Shown here one piece after another: positions 25,358-32,821 of a stretch of DNA of 41,219 bases. This DNA is from Clostridiaceae bacterium (lineage in GTDB: Bacteria; Bacillota; Clostridia; Oscillospirales; Acutalibacteraceae). Position numbers and translations under genes: made by a program. Under the pieces are notes generated by a model, which was given only the letters and a program-made list of their open reading frames with translations, made no database searches and was not told the origin of the DNA. The stretch is taken from NCBI GenBank assembly GCA_904501705.1, contig CAJGCA010000005.1, forward strand, positions 1-41,219. Reading direction: 5' to 3'. The stretch's first letter is position 1. Each line of letters opens with the position of its first letter.

Positions 25358-25906
25358 ATGCACAAGGATGTAGAGAGAATTTTACTGTCACCCGAGGAGA
25401 TCGAGACGGTCGTTGCGGGGCTGGCGAAGCGCATTGACGAGGATTACGCGGGCAAGGATAAAAAGCTTCTGCTGCTATGTATCCTTAAGGGCTCGGTGGT
25501 GTTTATGGGCGATCTGATGAAGCACATCACCCTGCCGCTGGAGATTGACTTTATGCGCGTGTCGTCCTATGGTGCTGACACCAAGACCACCGGCAACGTC
25601 AATATTATTCTTGATCTTGTCCGCAAGGACATTAATCAGTGCGATATCCTCATCATCGAGGATATCATCGACAGCGGTCGCACCCTGTCGTATCTTAAGC
25701 GTTATTTGGAGTTTAAGGGTGCAAAGAGCGTCAAGACCTGCACTCTGCTCGATAAGCCTGACCGCCGTGAGGTTGACCTTGAGGCGGACTACGTCGGCAC
25801 GGTCATTCCCGATGAGTTCGTCGTCGGCTACGGCCTCGATTATGACGAGAAATACCGCGCGCTGCCCTACGTCGGCGTACTCAAACCTGAGGTCTATACA
25901 AAGTGA
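25358..25906 (+). CDS. hpt: Hypoxanthine phosphoribosyltransferase
   Basis: 182 residues from ATG 25358 after GGGGGTG. It is a type I PRTase fold with the PRPP loop ILIIEDIIDSGRTL, the early LKGSVVFMGDL loop, the flexible loop MRVSSYG, and the purine-contacting PDEFVVGYGLDY near the C-terminus. It salvages hypoxanthine and guanine to IMP and GMP. Length matches the family (about 180). It is monocistronic, ended by a 17-bp bidirectional terminator. Confidence 0.94.
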   Translation: MHKDVERILLSPEEIETVVAGLAKRIDEDYAGKDKKLLLLCILKGSVVFMGDLMKHITLPLEIDFMRVSSYGADTKTTGNVNIILDLVRKDINQCDILIIEDIIDSGRTLSYLKRYLEFKGAKSVKTCTLLDKPDRREVDLEADYVGTVIPDEFVVGYGLDYDEKYRALPYVGVLKPEVYTK

Positions 25907-25910
25907 TCGC

Positions 25911-25947
25911 AAAAGCAGCCGATGCACAATGTGCATCGGCTGCTTTT
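25911..25947. terminator. Bidirectional terminator between hpt and an AraC gene
   Basis: Perfect 17-bp stem (25911-25927 with 25931-25947), loop AAT. Confidence 0.93.
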
Positions 25948-25952
25948 TATGC

Positions 25953-26798
25953 TTATCTTGCCATAGTGCGGCGTCGGTCAAGCACGGGCGATTCGCCATA
26001 GCGCTTTTTATAAGCGCGATAGAAAGCAGAATAGTCTCGGAAACCGCAGGCGAGGGACACCTCGGTAACGGGCAGCCCCGAGAGGATCTGTCGACGCGCT
26101 TCAACAAGACGTTTGACGAGGATGTAGTCCCACGCGGTCGAGCCGGTCGCGGCACGGAAAAGCCGCCCGAGCTGGGTCTTGGAGATGTAAAACCGCTCAC
26201 ACAGGTCGTCGAGGCTTAATTCGTCAAACAGATGCTCATTGACATACAGCAGAATATCCTGCATACGGGTGTGCGGCGGTTGTGGCTGCTCGTCCGCGGC
26301 GCGACGGTGCGCTTTGTGCGCCTTGTAGAATTCCGATAGAATGGCCGGCATAACCGTCTCGGCAATCAGCGTCTGCATCGCGCTGTCACCCGCTTGCTCG
26401 ATGCGTTTTAAACAGGACAGAACAAAGGGACTGTCGAATTCGGCAGGGGAATAGAGGTTGCTCTGCCCGAGCGGGCGGCGTGTGAAGGGGGAGAGTAGCG
26501 GGCGGTAAAGGTCGTTAAAATGCAGCAGCCAGTTTTCGCGGAACTGCAATACGATGCGCTCGTAAGGCATAGAGGGGTCGATCTGCAGCTTGTGTACCTC
26601 GCCGGGGCGCATCAGAAGCACACTGCCCGGTTCTAGTGCATAGGCGGTGCTTTCCACCGAATAGGTACCTTTGCCTGAAACGAAATACAGCACCTCGAAG
26701 GTGTCGTGCGCGTGCATAAAAAACTGTGTCGGATCGGGATAGGGGGTCAGTGTGTGCTGGTATTGCCAATCATCCCGCCCTTTGATCGTTTTTTCCAT
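25953..26798 (-). CDS. AraC/XylS-family regulator, divergent from the hexuronate genes
   Basis: 281 residues from ATG 26798 with AAGGCGG about 8 nt upstream. An N-terminal cupin sensor domain (FFMHAHDTFEVLYF, GSVLLMRPGEVHKL) covers residues 25-110. The C-terminal double helix-turn-helix (residues about 175-275) has LSLDDLCERFYISKTQLGRLF and the family signature VSLACGFRDYSAFYRAYKKRYG. It is divergent from uxuA with a 220-nt shared region, so it probably controls the hexuronate genes in response to a sugar acid. Ligand is inferred from context only. Confidence 0.9.
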   Translation of the reverse strand: MEKTIKGRDDWQYQHTLTPYPDPTQFFMHAHDTFEVLYFVSGKGTYSVESTAYALEPGSVLLMRPGEVHKLQIDPSMPYERIVLQFRENWLLHFNDLYRPLLSPFTRRPLGQSNLYSPAEFDSPFVLSCLKRIEQAGDSAMQTLIAETVMPAILSEFYKAHKAHRRAADEQPQPPHTRMQDILLYVNEHLFDELSLDDLCERFYISKTQLGRLFRAATGSTAWDYILVKRLVEARRQILSGLPVTEVSLACGFRDYSAFYRAYKKRYGESPVLDRRRTMAR

Positions 26799-26852
26799 AA
26801 TATATCCGCCTTTTTGTATATAATGAGAAATAGTTTGCCCTTTTCTAACAAC

Positions 26853-26881
26853 ATTGTAGCATGAGACGAACATATTTGCAA
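26853..26881 (-). promoter_or_regulatory. Promoter of the AraC regulator at 25953
   Basis: Minus strand TTGCAA (26881-26876), 17-nt spacer, TACAAT (26858-26853). Confidence 0.78.
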
Positions 26882-26936
26882 TATAAAATTACCTATTTCC
26901 TATGAATAAACAATGGAAAAACGCCGTCTTTTTCGC

Positions 26937-26942
26937 TATAAT
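26937..26942 (+). promoter_or_regulatory. -10 box of the uxuA promoter, poor -35
   Basis: TATAAT at 26937-26942 with no recognisable -35 at 16-18 nt (TGGAAA at 17 nt). This fits an activator-dependent promoter next to the divergent AraC gene. Confidence 0.55.
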
Positions 26943-27018
26943 GAAAACAGAATGGCGGCTTAGGGCGAGCGGGCGGAAAGCCTGCCGCAACCGTTATCAA
27001 AAAAAGGAGGACTGTCTT

Positions 27019-28059
27019 ATGAAACTGACATTTCGCTGGTACGGCGACAACGATCCGGTGACACTGGATCACATCCGCCAGATTCCCACGATGAGCGGCA
27101 TCGTCTCTGCTGTGTACGATGTGCCCGCGGGTGAGGTGTGGAGCGAGGAGAGCATCGCCGCCCTCAAGAAGAAGGCCAATGATAAAGGCTTGGAGTTTGA
27201 GGTCGTTGAGAGCGTGCCCGTCCCCGAGGATATCAAGCTCGGCAACGAGAAGGCTCCTCAGCTGATTGCGAATTATTGCGAAAATGTGCGCCGCCTCGGT
27301 AAGACGGGCGTTAAGTGCATCTGCTACAACTTTATGCCGGTGTTCGATTGGCTGCGCAGCGAGCTTGAGCATCAGCAGCCCGACGGCGCGAACGCGCTCG
27401 CGTACGACGATCAGACCGTATTGGAGATGAACCCGCTGACCTGCGAGCTCTCCCTGCCCGGTTGGGACGAGAGCTATTCGAAGGAAGAGCTGAAGGCTCT
27501 GCTCGAGACCTACAAGGCGATGGGTGAGGAGCAGTTGTGGGAGAACCTTAAGGTGTTCCTGCAGGCGGTCATCCCTGTTGCGGAGGAGGTCGGCGTCAAG
27601 ATGGCAATCCATCCCGATGATCCGCCGTGGGGTATGTTCGGTCTGCCCCGCATCATCACCTGTGAGGAGAACCTTGAGCGTTTCTTAAAGATCGTGGACA
27701 GCCCCGCAAACGGTCTGACCTTCTGCACCGGCTCGCTCGGCGCGTCGGTCGACAACGACCTGCCCGCGATGATCCGCCGCTTCGGCAACCGCATCCACTT
27801 CGCGCACCTGCGCAACATCAAGCACACCGGCACTCGCCAGTTTGAAGAGGTCGGTCACCCCACCTCTTGCGGCTCGCTGGATATGTACGAGATTGTCAAG
27901 GCACTCGTCGAGAGCGGCTTCGACGGCTACGTGCGTCCTGACCACGGTCGTATGATCTGGGGCGAAAAGGGCCGCTACGGCTACGGTCTGTATGACCGCG
28001 CGCTGGGAGCGACCTACATTGCAGGCCTGTTTGAGGCGGTCGAAAGAGGCCGGGAATAA
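27019..28059 (+). CDS. uxuA: Mannonate dehydratase UxuA
   Basis: 346 residues from ATG 27019 after AAAAAGGAGG. It is a TIM-barrel enzyme with the family segments ICYNFMPVFDWLRS, HPDDPPWGMFGLPRI, FCTGSLG, HFAHLRN and the C-terminal RPDHGRMIWGE. It dehydrates D-mannonate to 2-keto-3-deoxy-D-gluconate, the shared intermediate of glucuronate breakdown; metal (Mn/Fe) dependent and cytosolic. Length fits Gram-positive UxuA (about 350-360). It forms an operon with the SDR gene 33 nt downstream. uxaC, kdgK and kdgA are not in the window. Confidence 0.95.
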   Translation: MKLTFRWYGDNDPVTLDHIRQIPTMSGIVSAVYDVPAGEVWSEESIAALKKKANDKGLEFEVVESVPVPEDIKLGNEKAPQLIANYCENVRRLGKTGVKCICYNFMPVFDWLRSELEHQQPDGANALAYDDQTVLEMNPLTCELSLPGWDESYSKEELKALLETYKAMGEEQLWENLKVFLQAVIPVAEEVGVKMAIHPDDPPWGMFGLPRIITCEENLERFLKIVDSPANGLTFCTGSLGASVDNDLPAMIRRFGNRIHFAHLRNIKHTGTRQFEEVGHPTSCGSLDMYEIVKALVESGFDGYVRPDHGRMIWGEKGRYGYGLYDRALGATYIAGLFEAVERGRE

Positions 28060-28092
28060 TCCGTTTATATTATCTAAAGGAGAATGACATCT

Positions 28093-28917
28093 ATGAGTAA
28101 AGTTGTTGTTATCACCGGTGCGGGCGGCGTGCTGTGTTCTTCCTTTGCCAAGGCGCTCGCCAAGCAGGGTCACAAGATCGCGCTGCTCGATCTGAACGAG
28201 GAAGCAGCGAAGGCCGCCGCCGCCGAGATCGTCGCCGAGGGCGGCGATGCCAAGGGCTATAAGGCGAACGTGTTGGATAAGGAGAATCTGATTGCTGTTC
28301 ACGAGGCGATCGTAGCGGACTACGGCAAGTGCCAGATCCTCATCAACGGTGCGGGCGGTAACAGCCCGAAGTGTACCACCTTGCACGAGAACTTCCAGGA
28401 GGGCGACGAGTCCGCGGAGGATTTTGCGACCTTCTTTAATCTCGATAAGACGGGTTTCAATTTTGTTTTTGATCTGAATTTAATGGGTACTCTGCTGCCC
28501 ACTCAGGTTTTCGCGAAGGATATGCTTGGGGTCGAGGGCTGTTGTATTCTTAATGTTTCCTCGATGAACGCGTTCCGTCCGTTGACCAAGATCCCCGCGT
28601 ACAGCGCGGCAAAGGCCGCGGTGTCCAACTTCACTCAGTGGCTGGCGGTGCATTTCGCGGGTCAGGGCATCCGCGTCAACGCGATTGCCCCCGGTTTCTT
28701 CGTCACCAACCAGAACCGTGCGCTGCTGTTCGATGCCGAGGGGAATCCCACCCCCCGCACGGAGAAGATTCTGCGCGCGACCCCGATGGGTCGCTTCGGT
28801 GAGGCGGATGAGCTGCTCGGTACCCTGCTGTGGCTCACCGACGAGAAGGCATCCGGCTTCGTGACCGGCGTTGTCGTGCCGGTTGACGGCGGCTTCTCCG
28901 CGTACAGTGGTGTCTGA
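28093..28917 (+). CDS. SDR-family D-mannonate oxidoreductase (fructuronate reductase)
   Basis: 274 residues from ATG 28093, 10 nt after AAGGAG; the ATG at 28084 touches that site. Cofactor motif ITGAGGVLCSSFA, NAG-like motif INGAGGNSP, catalytic NVSSMN and YSAAK, closing VVPVDGGFSAYSGV. Classical SDRs in this position beside uxuA reduce D-fructuronate to D-mannonate with NADH, replacing the unrelated long-chain UxuB of E. coli. Function therefore comes mainly from context; the fold is certain. Confidence 0.85.
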   Translation: MSKVVVITGAGGVLCSSFAKALAKQGHKIALLDLNEEAAKAAAAEIVAEGGDAKGYKANVLDKENLIAVHEAIVADYGKCQILINGAGGNSPKCTTLHENFQEGDESAEDFATFFNLDKTGFNFVFDLNLMGTLLPTQVFAKDMLGVEGCCILNVSSMNAFRPLTKIPAYSAAKAAVSNFTQWLAVHFAGQGIRVNAIAPGFFVTNQNRALLFDAEGNPTPRTEKILRATPMGRFGEADELLGTLLWLTDEKASGFVTGVVVPVDGGFSAYSGV

Positions 28918-28918
28918 G

Positions 28919-28936
28919 TTCGGTCGTAGACCGACC
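28919..28936 (+). terminator. Weak hairpin after the SDR gene
   Basis: TCGGTC/GACCGA with a GTA loop right after the stop codon, without a T-run. Termination is doubtful. Confidence 0.35.
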
Positions 28937-28943
28937 AAACTCA

Positions 28944-28983
28944 CAGAATCACCCAAAAGCGGGACAATTTATGTATGATTCTG
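28944..28983. repeat. Spaced inverted repeat of unknown role
   Basis: CAGAATCA (28944-28951) and TGATTCTG (28976-28983), perfect 8-bp arms 24 nt apart, in the non-coding stretch 28918-29052. Confidence 0.55.
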
Positions 28984-29052
28984 GTTTAAAAGTAAAAGGC
29001 GGCTCAAGTTTTTAAAATTGCAAATTCTTTTCAACTGCCCGAAAGGGTGGGA

Positions 29053-29311
29053 ATGATGATGGCTAAGTATTCTTGGTGCATTCGCTGACTAGGCGGGCAA
29101 TCCCATTGAAGATCAGATCGCAGCGATGTTGGCTAACGGCATTAAGCACCTCGAGGCGCGCATCATCGGCGATAAGAACTTTGTGAATTTCACCTGCGAT
29201 GAGAAACTGTATCTCAACGAGCTGCAGCAGCACGTAGCGACCTCTCGTCGCAAGGAGAATGTTAAGACTGTGGTTACGGACACCTCTGTCTCCTATTCCG
29301 GTGCGAAATAA
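29053..29311 (+). pseudogene. Decayed TIM-barrel sugar isomerase/epimerase fragment
   Basis: After GGGTGGGA, ATG codons at 29053/29056/29059 begin MAKYSWC and stop within 12 codons. In another frame the sequence continues as AD-stop-AGNPIEDQIAAMLANG and IKHLEARIIGDKNF. Joined across a +1 shift this is the N-terminus of a sugar phosphate isomerase/epimerase (KYS-C, FADEAG, IEDQIAA, LE-R). The in-frame TAG stands where GAG (Glu) would be expected. After about 35 codons the similarity ends and the frame runs through YLNELQQHV to a stop at 29311; that tail looks like a Gfo/Idh C-terminus but is too short to be sure. One frameshift, one nonsense codon and a probable internal deletion mark it as dead. 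An ATG at 29126 gives a 61-codon open frame but no ribosome site. Confidence 0.65.
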
Positions 29312-29312
29312 G

Positions 29313-29400
29313 ATTGGTTATTCCAAATCATAATCACCAGTAAACTGGTGATTTGAGTAGCCCCCTAGAAGGGGATGCTACAGGCTCAGCGTCTAAAGAC
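29313..29400. other. Cluster of adjacent hairpins, possible structured RNA or mobile-element end
   Basis: Four stems follow one another: GATTGG/CCAAATC (one bulge, 29312-29329); AATCACCAG/CTGGTGATT (29332-29340 with 29345-29353, loop TAAA); GTAGC+CCCCT/AGGGG+GCTAC (29357-29381, small internal bulge); GTCT/AGAC (29391-29400). No coding frame spans them. A strong terminator begins 8 nt later. This explains most of the non-coding part of 28918-29461. Confidence 0.5.
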
Positions 29401-29407
29401 ACCAACG

Positions 29408-29444
29408 AAAAGAGCCGACCGTTCGATGAACGGTCGGCTCTTTT
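29408..29444. terminator. Bidirectional terminator before the Gfo/Idh gene end
   Basis: Perfect 17-bp stem (29408-29424 with 29428-29444), loop GAT, A-run and T-run at the ends. It ends both the plus-strand fragment and the minus-strand operon. Confidence 0.93.
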
Positions 29445-29461
29445 ATGTTGTTGATGTGTGC

Positions 29462-30406
29462 TTACAGGCTGGTAAGAATTTCGAGCAGGTTCTGCATCTC
29501 GATTTCCTTGACCTTGTCCGGCTCGATACCCGCCTTCACGCAGTCGATGTAATAGCGGATCTCGTTTTCGTAGGGATCTTCCTCGGTAATGACCATATTG
29601 ATCTCCTCATCCTGTACGCCTGCCTTTTCCAGTTCAACGACTTCGGTGGGGGTGTACAGTTTCACGCCGCCGGCGGTCTTTTCGATGATGGCGTTCTCGA
29701 ACTGGAAGCGGTAGTCGCCGCAGAACGGGAACTTCGAGTTAAACCATCCAGCCTCCACGGTGATAAAGAAATCATCGTAGTAGAACGTCGTCTGGATATA
29801 GTCCTGATCGGGCATCTTGGTACGGTTGACAGAATGGCTCTTCGGCATACCAAATGCATACAGCATAAAGTCCACGTCGTGCACGTGCAGATCGAAGGGC
29901 ACCAAACCGCTGCGCTTCTCATCCATCATCCAGTTGTCCCAGCTCCAGTTGGGCTTGACGCTCAGGCGGGACATATGAGCGGCGAGAAGTTTGCCGTACT
30001 TGCCGGACTCGAACGCATCCTTGACGACCTCATAGCTGGCCTGGAAACGCACGACCTGGGCAACCATAAAGTGCACGTTGTTACGGCGCGCCGCTTCGTA
30101 TACACGAGCGACGTCTTCGACCTTCAGTGCAATGGGCTTTTCGCACAGCACGTGGATACCGCGATCCATCGCATAGATGGATACCTCGGCGTGCAGGTAG
30201 GAGGGCAGGCAGATATCGAGGATATCCGGCTTCTCCACTTCCAACATTTCCTTGTAATCGGTGTAATGATGGATGTCGGGGTATTTCTCCATCTGCTCGG
30301 GACGGATGTCGCACAGCGCGACCAATTCCACATCCTCCATCGCCATCCAAGGGCCGATATGTTTGGGGCTGATGCCGCCGACACCGACTAATGCAACTCT
30401 CAACAT
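29462..30406 (-). CDS. Gfo/Idh/MocA-family NAD(P)-dependent dehydrogenase
   Basis: 314 residues from ATG 30406, 9 nt after GGAGG, which lies at the end of the upstream gene; the TTG directly after GGAGG is too close. N-terminal Rossmann domain: VALVGVGGISPKH, ALCDIRPEQ. Then comes the sugar-dehydrogenase signature HVLCEKPIAL, with the Lys of EKP at the active site. The C-terminal alpha/beta domain carries DLHVHDVDFMLY with the catalytic-region His/Asp. It oxidises or epimerises a sugar, inositol or glycoside derivative; substrate unknown. It is 5 nt downstream of the TIM-barrel isomerase, so they form a two-gene operon. Confidence 0.9.
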   Translation of the reverse strand: MLRVALVGVGGISPKHIGPWMAMEDVELVALCDIRPEQMEKYPDIHHYTDYKEMLEVEKPDILDICLPSYLHAEVSIYAMDRGIHVLCEKPIALKVEDVARVYEAARRNNVHFMVAQVVRFQASYEVVKDAFESGKYGKLLAAHMSRLSVKPNWSWDNWMMDEKRSGLVPFDLHVHDVDFMLYAFGMPKSHSVNRTKMPDQDYIQTTFYYDDFFITVEAGWFNSKFPFCGDYRFQFENAIIEKTAGGVKLYTPTEVVELEKAGVQDEEINMVITEEDPYENEIRYYIDCVKAGIEPDKVKEIEMQNLLEILTSL

Positions 30407-30411
30407 ATTAC

Positions 30412-31260
30412 TCAACCTCCGTATACTTCGTTAAGGATGTTCTGCAGATAATCGCGAGCTGCGAGGATCTCATTGTTGACCGATACGGCGTTGCCGGAGA
30501 TCTCGCGCTCGATGGTGAGCGGACCGTCGTAGCCGAGCTCTTTGAGTCGACGGATGAAAGCGTGGAAATCCACCTTGCCTTCACCGATGGGGGTTTCATG
30601 GCCGTTTTGGAAACCGCTGGTGGGATAGACGCCGTCCTTTGCGTGGACGTTACACACGTATTTACCGATGGTGTCCAGTGCATCGACGGGGTTGGCCTTG
30701 CCGTAGGTGATGAGGTTGGCAGTGTCGAGGTTGACGCCGAGGTTGTCGCAATCGACGGTCTCAAAGCAGCGCAGGATCGCCATAGGTGTTTCCTGGCCCG
30801 TCTCGAACAGCAGGCGCATATCATACTCGTTCTGTATATACTTGGCCACGCGACGTACTGCGACACACATGCCGGCAAAATCGGGGTCGTTGGGGTTTTC
30901 GGGTATGAAGCCCATGTGCGTAATCATATCCCGCACGCCGAGCTTATGCGCGAAGTCCGCACCGGCCTCCAGATTATTCATACGCTCGTAGCGGAAAGCG
31001 GGCGGCACTATACCGATGGTCAACGGGCCATTGCGCGGATCCCACGCGACGGGCTCGCGCCAACCGCACCAGAACGCGGTGATAGTCACGCCATATTTTT
31101 CAAACAGTTCCTTGACGCGGGCGGCGTTTTCGTCCGTCCACAAAGACATCTTCCAAGAAAGCAATTGACAAGTGGTGAAGCCGTTGTCGCGCATTGCTTG
31201 CAGCTTTTCTTCCAAAGTTTCCATCGAGCTGAAAGAAATACAGGTTCCGATTTTTAACAT
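30412..31260 (-). CDS. TIM-barrel sugar phosphate isomerase/epimerase
   Basis: 282 residues from ATG 31260 after CGGAGGTG. It belongs to the AP endonuclease-2/xylose isomerase-like barrel family, with metal-site segments LLFETGQE (Glu), NLDTANL (Asp), VHAKDG (His, Asp) and LTIEREISG (Glu). Such enzymes isomerise or epimerise keto-sugars, or dehydrate inosose, usually next to Gfo/Idh dehydrogenases as here. The combination suggests conversion of a rare sugar or inositol. Transcribed on the minus strand, divergently from an AraC-type regulator. Confidence 0.88.
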   Translation of the reverse strand: MLKIGTCISFSSMETLEEKLQAMRDNGFTTCQLLSWKMSLWTDENAARVKELFEKYGVTITAFWCGWREPVAWDPRNGPLTIGIVPPAFRYERMNNLEAGADFAHKLGVRDMITHMGFIPENPNDPDFAGMCVAVRRVAKYIQNEYDMRLLFETGQETPMAILRCFETVDCDNLGVNLDTANLITYGKANPVDALDTIGKYVCNVHAKDGVYPTSGFQNGHETPIGEGKVDFHAFIRRLKELGYDGPLTIEREISGNAVSVNNEILAARDYLQNILNEVYGG

Positions 31261-31309
31261 ATCTTAGCACCTCCGTGTGTTTTGCGAAAGGAAATCCTTC
31301 CATCTATAA

Positions 31310-31385
31310 GAATACAATAAAAAAAGGCAAAAACAAGGGAGGCTTTTGACTTGTTTTAGCACTTTTTTGACGAATACAATAAAAA
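31310..31385. repeat. Direct repeat GAATACAATAAAAA around tandem hairpins
   Basis: Copies at 31310-31323 and 31372-31385, 62 nt apart. Between them AAAACAAG (31330-31337) pairs with CTTGTTTT (31350-31357). On minus both copies read as the T-run side of terminator-like hairpins. Confidence 0.6.
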
Positions 31386-31413
31386 CCGACCGCGACAAAG
31401 GGCGATCGGGCAA
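31381..31413 (-). terminator. Terminator after the truncated Gfo/Idh fragment
   Basis: On minus CCGATCGC pairs with GCGGTCGG (8 bp, one G-U; plus positions 31402-31409 and 31386-31393), followed by TTTTTATT. Confidence 0.75.
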
Positions 31414-31426
31414 AAAATTAAGAAAA

Positions 31427-31630
31427 TTACAGAGTGTCGATGATGTCGAGCGCCTTGTCATCCAACATCTCATGAAAGCCCGTGTAGTGACAGACGTTCG
31501 GATAAGGCTCCATCTGCTCGGGACGAATATCGCACATCGCCACAATCTCGTCATCCTCCGGACTGTTCCACGCGGGGATGTGACGCAGGGCGATACCGCC
31601 GACGCCATGCAGGCCGACTTTTAATTTTTT
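31427..31630 (-). pseudogene. Truncated, start-less Gfo/Idh/MocA gene fragment
   Basis: Read from 31630 downward the frame gives KKLKVGLHGVGGIALRHIPAW, then CDIRPEQMEPYP and HEMLDDKALDIIDTL before TAA. This is the N-terminal Rossmann region of a Gfo/Idh protein, closely parallel to the intact gene at 29462-30406 (CDIRPEQMEKYP, LDIIDTL against PDILDICL). A ribosome site (CGGAGG) is kept about 14 nt upstream, but the start codon is gone: TTAT-AAAAAA where TTATG-AAAAAA is expected, so one G is lost. The remaining ~245 residues are missing and a terminator follows at once. It is a decayed paralogue left in front of the operon. Confidence 0.8.
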
Positions 31631-31684
31631 ATAACAGATTACCTCCGATGATTAAAGTGGGGATTCGTAGCTGAATATTAGTAT

Positions 31685-31713
31685 AATATATCACAAATGG
31701 AAAACCACGACAA
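31685..31713 (-). promoter_or_regulatory. Promoter reading into the Gfo/Idh fragment and sugar operon
   Basis: Minus strand TTGTCG (31713-31708), 17-nt spacer, TATATT (31690-31685). The fragment terminator now lies between this promoter and the intact genes. Confidence 0.6.
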
Positions 31714-31792
31714 GTTTACTGTTTCTCCATTTAATTTGGACGATTTTGATCTGCTTTTTAGAATAAAACCAAAAAAAGTCGGGATTTCTGTA

Positions 31793-31821
31793 TTGATTTT
31801 GCTGTCGAGATATGCTATGAT
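31793..31821 (+). promoter_or_regulatory. Promoter of the second AraC regulator
   Basis: TTGATT (31793-31798), 17-nt spacer, TATGAT (31816-31821), 66 nt before the start codon. Confidence 0.78.
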
Positions 31822-31887
31822 AACATTGTTCCGAATGGAAGCGATGCGCTGCTTTGGTAGGATGTTTTAGACTTTTCGGGGGATAAT

Positions 31888-32757
31888 ATGGATTACGAGA
31901 AATTACGCGAGCCGGGCTTGATGTATTATGGCGCAGACGCGGTGCGTCTGTTGCGCCATAAGGCACCGCCGCAGGCGAAATGTGTGCCGCTGCACTGGCA
32001 CGACCGTTTTGAGGTGCTGATCATCGACGAGGGCTCGATGCTCGCGCACATCGCGGGCGAGGAATTTGTCGCCAAGGCGGGGGACGTGGTGATCATTAAC
32101 CCCGGCTGCACGCACGAGGCGACGGCCATAGAGGAGATTTCCTATCGCGTGATGATGTTTGAGCTCGTCGCGCAGTTTGCACAGGATAAGACTGCCTATC
32201 GGCTGCTTCGTCCGTTCGTTACCCATGCGTCGGTGTTTATGCCGTTGATTAACGATTCCGAGGTTCTGGAGATTATTGAACAGATTTTCAAGGTTACGGG
32301 GGAGAAGCGCAAGGGCTTTCAGCTGATGCAGGTCGGTCTGGTCTATCAGTTTCTCTCGGTGCTGTTCGAGAAGCATCAGGACACCCGCTACGTCCGTCCC
32401 GTGGCGGAGGGGCGTCTGCGGCAGGTCATCGAGTATATCGCCGACCACTATTGCGAGGAAATCTCCTCGTCGAGTATCAGCGAGATGTTCGGGTATGACG
32501 AGTCGTATTTTTGCCGATTGTTTAAGTCGGTCGTCGGTGTGCGCCCGATGGAGTATATCCGCGTGCTGCGTCTTGAGAAGGCGCGCCGCCTGCTCATTAA
32601 CGAGAAGATTGGCATCTCGAAGGTCGCGCTGGAATGCGGCTTCTCGGATATGAACTATTTTACCCGCTGCTTCCGCCGTCACTACGGCATTACGGCGGGC
32701 GAATACCGCAAGCGGGATGGATTTCCTTCCGTCAGCGCGTACGTCAAGAATCTGTGA
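31888..32757 (+). CDS. AraC/XylS-family regulator, divergent from the Gfo/Idh operon
   Basis: 289 residues from ATG 31888 after CGGGGGAT. An N-terminal cupin (LHWHDRFEVLIIDEG, GDVVIINPGCTHEA) is the ligand-binding part. The C-terminal double helix-turn-helix (residues about 175-275) has ISSSSISEMFGYDESYFCRLF and the signature VALECGFSDMNYFTRCFRRHYG. It is divergent from the decayed fragment and the isomerase/dehydrogenase pair and is their likely regulator. It is not a recent duplicate of the AraC protein encoded at 25953-26798; the two differ throughout. Confidence 0.9.
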   Translation: MDYEKLREPGLMYYGADAVRLLRHKAPPQAKCVPLHWHDRFEVLIIDEGSMLAHIAGEEFVAKAGDVVIINPGCTHEATAIEEISYRVMMFELVAQFAQDKTAYRLLRPFVTHASVFMPLINDSEVLEIIEQIFKVTGEKRKGFQLMQVGLVYQFLSVLFEKHQDTRYVRPVAEGRLRQVIEYIADHYCEEISSSSISEMFGYDESYFCRLFKSVVGVRPMEYIRVLRLEKARRLLINEKIGISKVALECGFSDMNYFTRCFRRHYGITAGEYRKRDGFPSVSAYVKNL

Positions 32758-32770
32758 TTTTGTTCAACAA

Positions 32771-32812
32771 AACAACAGCCGATGCGTGCCTGAGCGCGCA
32801 TCGGCTGTTGTT
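32771..32812. terminator. Bidirectional terminator between AraC gene and prfB
   Basis: Perfect 16-bp stem (32771-32786 with 32797-32812) and 10-nt loop. Confidence 0.9.
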
Positions 32813-32821
32813 CGTTGTATT

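Noticed and set aside
28944..29460. An intact transposon in the 28918-29461 gap
   Set aside because: No transposase frame, no terminal repeats with target duplication; only a pseudogene and hairpins are visible.
29375..31257. Plus-strand frames of 338 and 288 codons opposite the Gfo/Idh and isomerase genes
   Set aside because: Both are complete mirror frames of well-identified minus-strand genes and lack ribosome sites.
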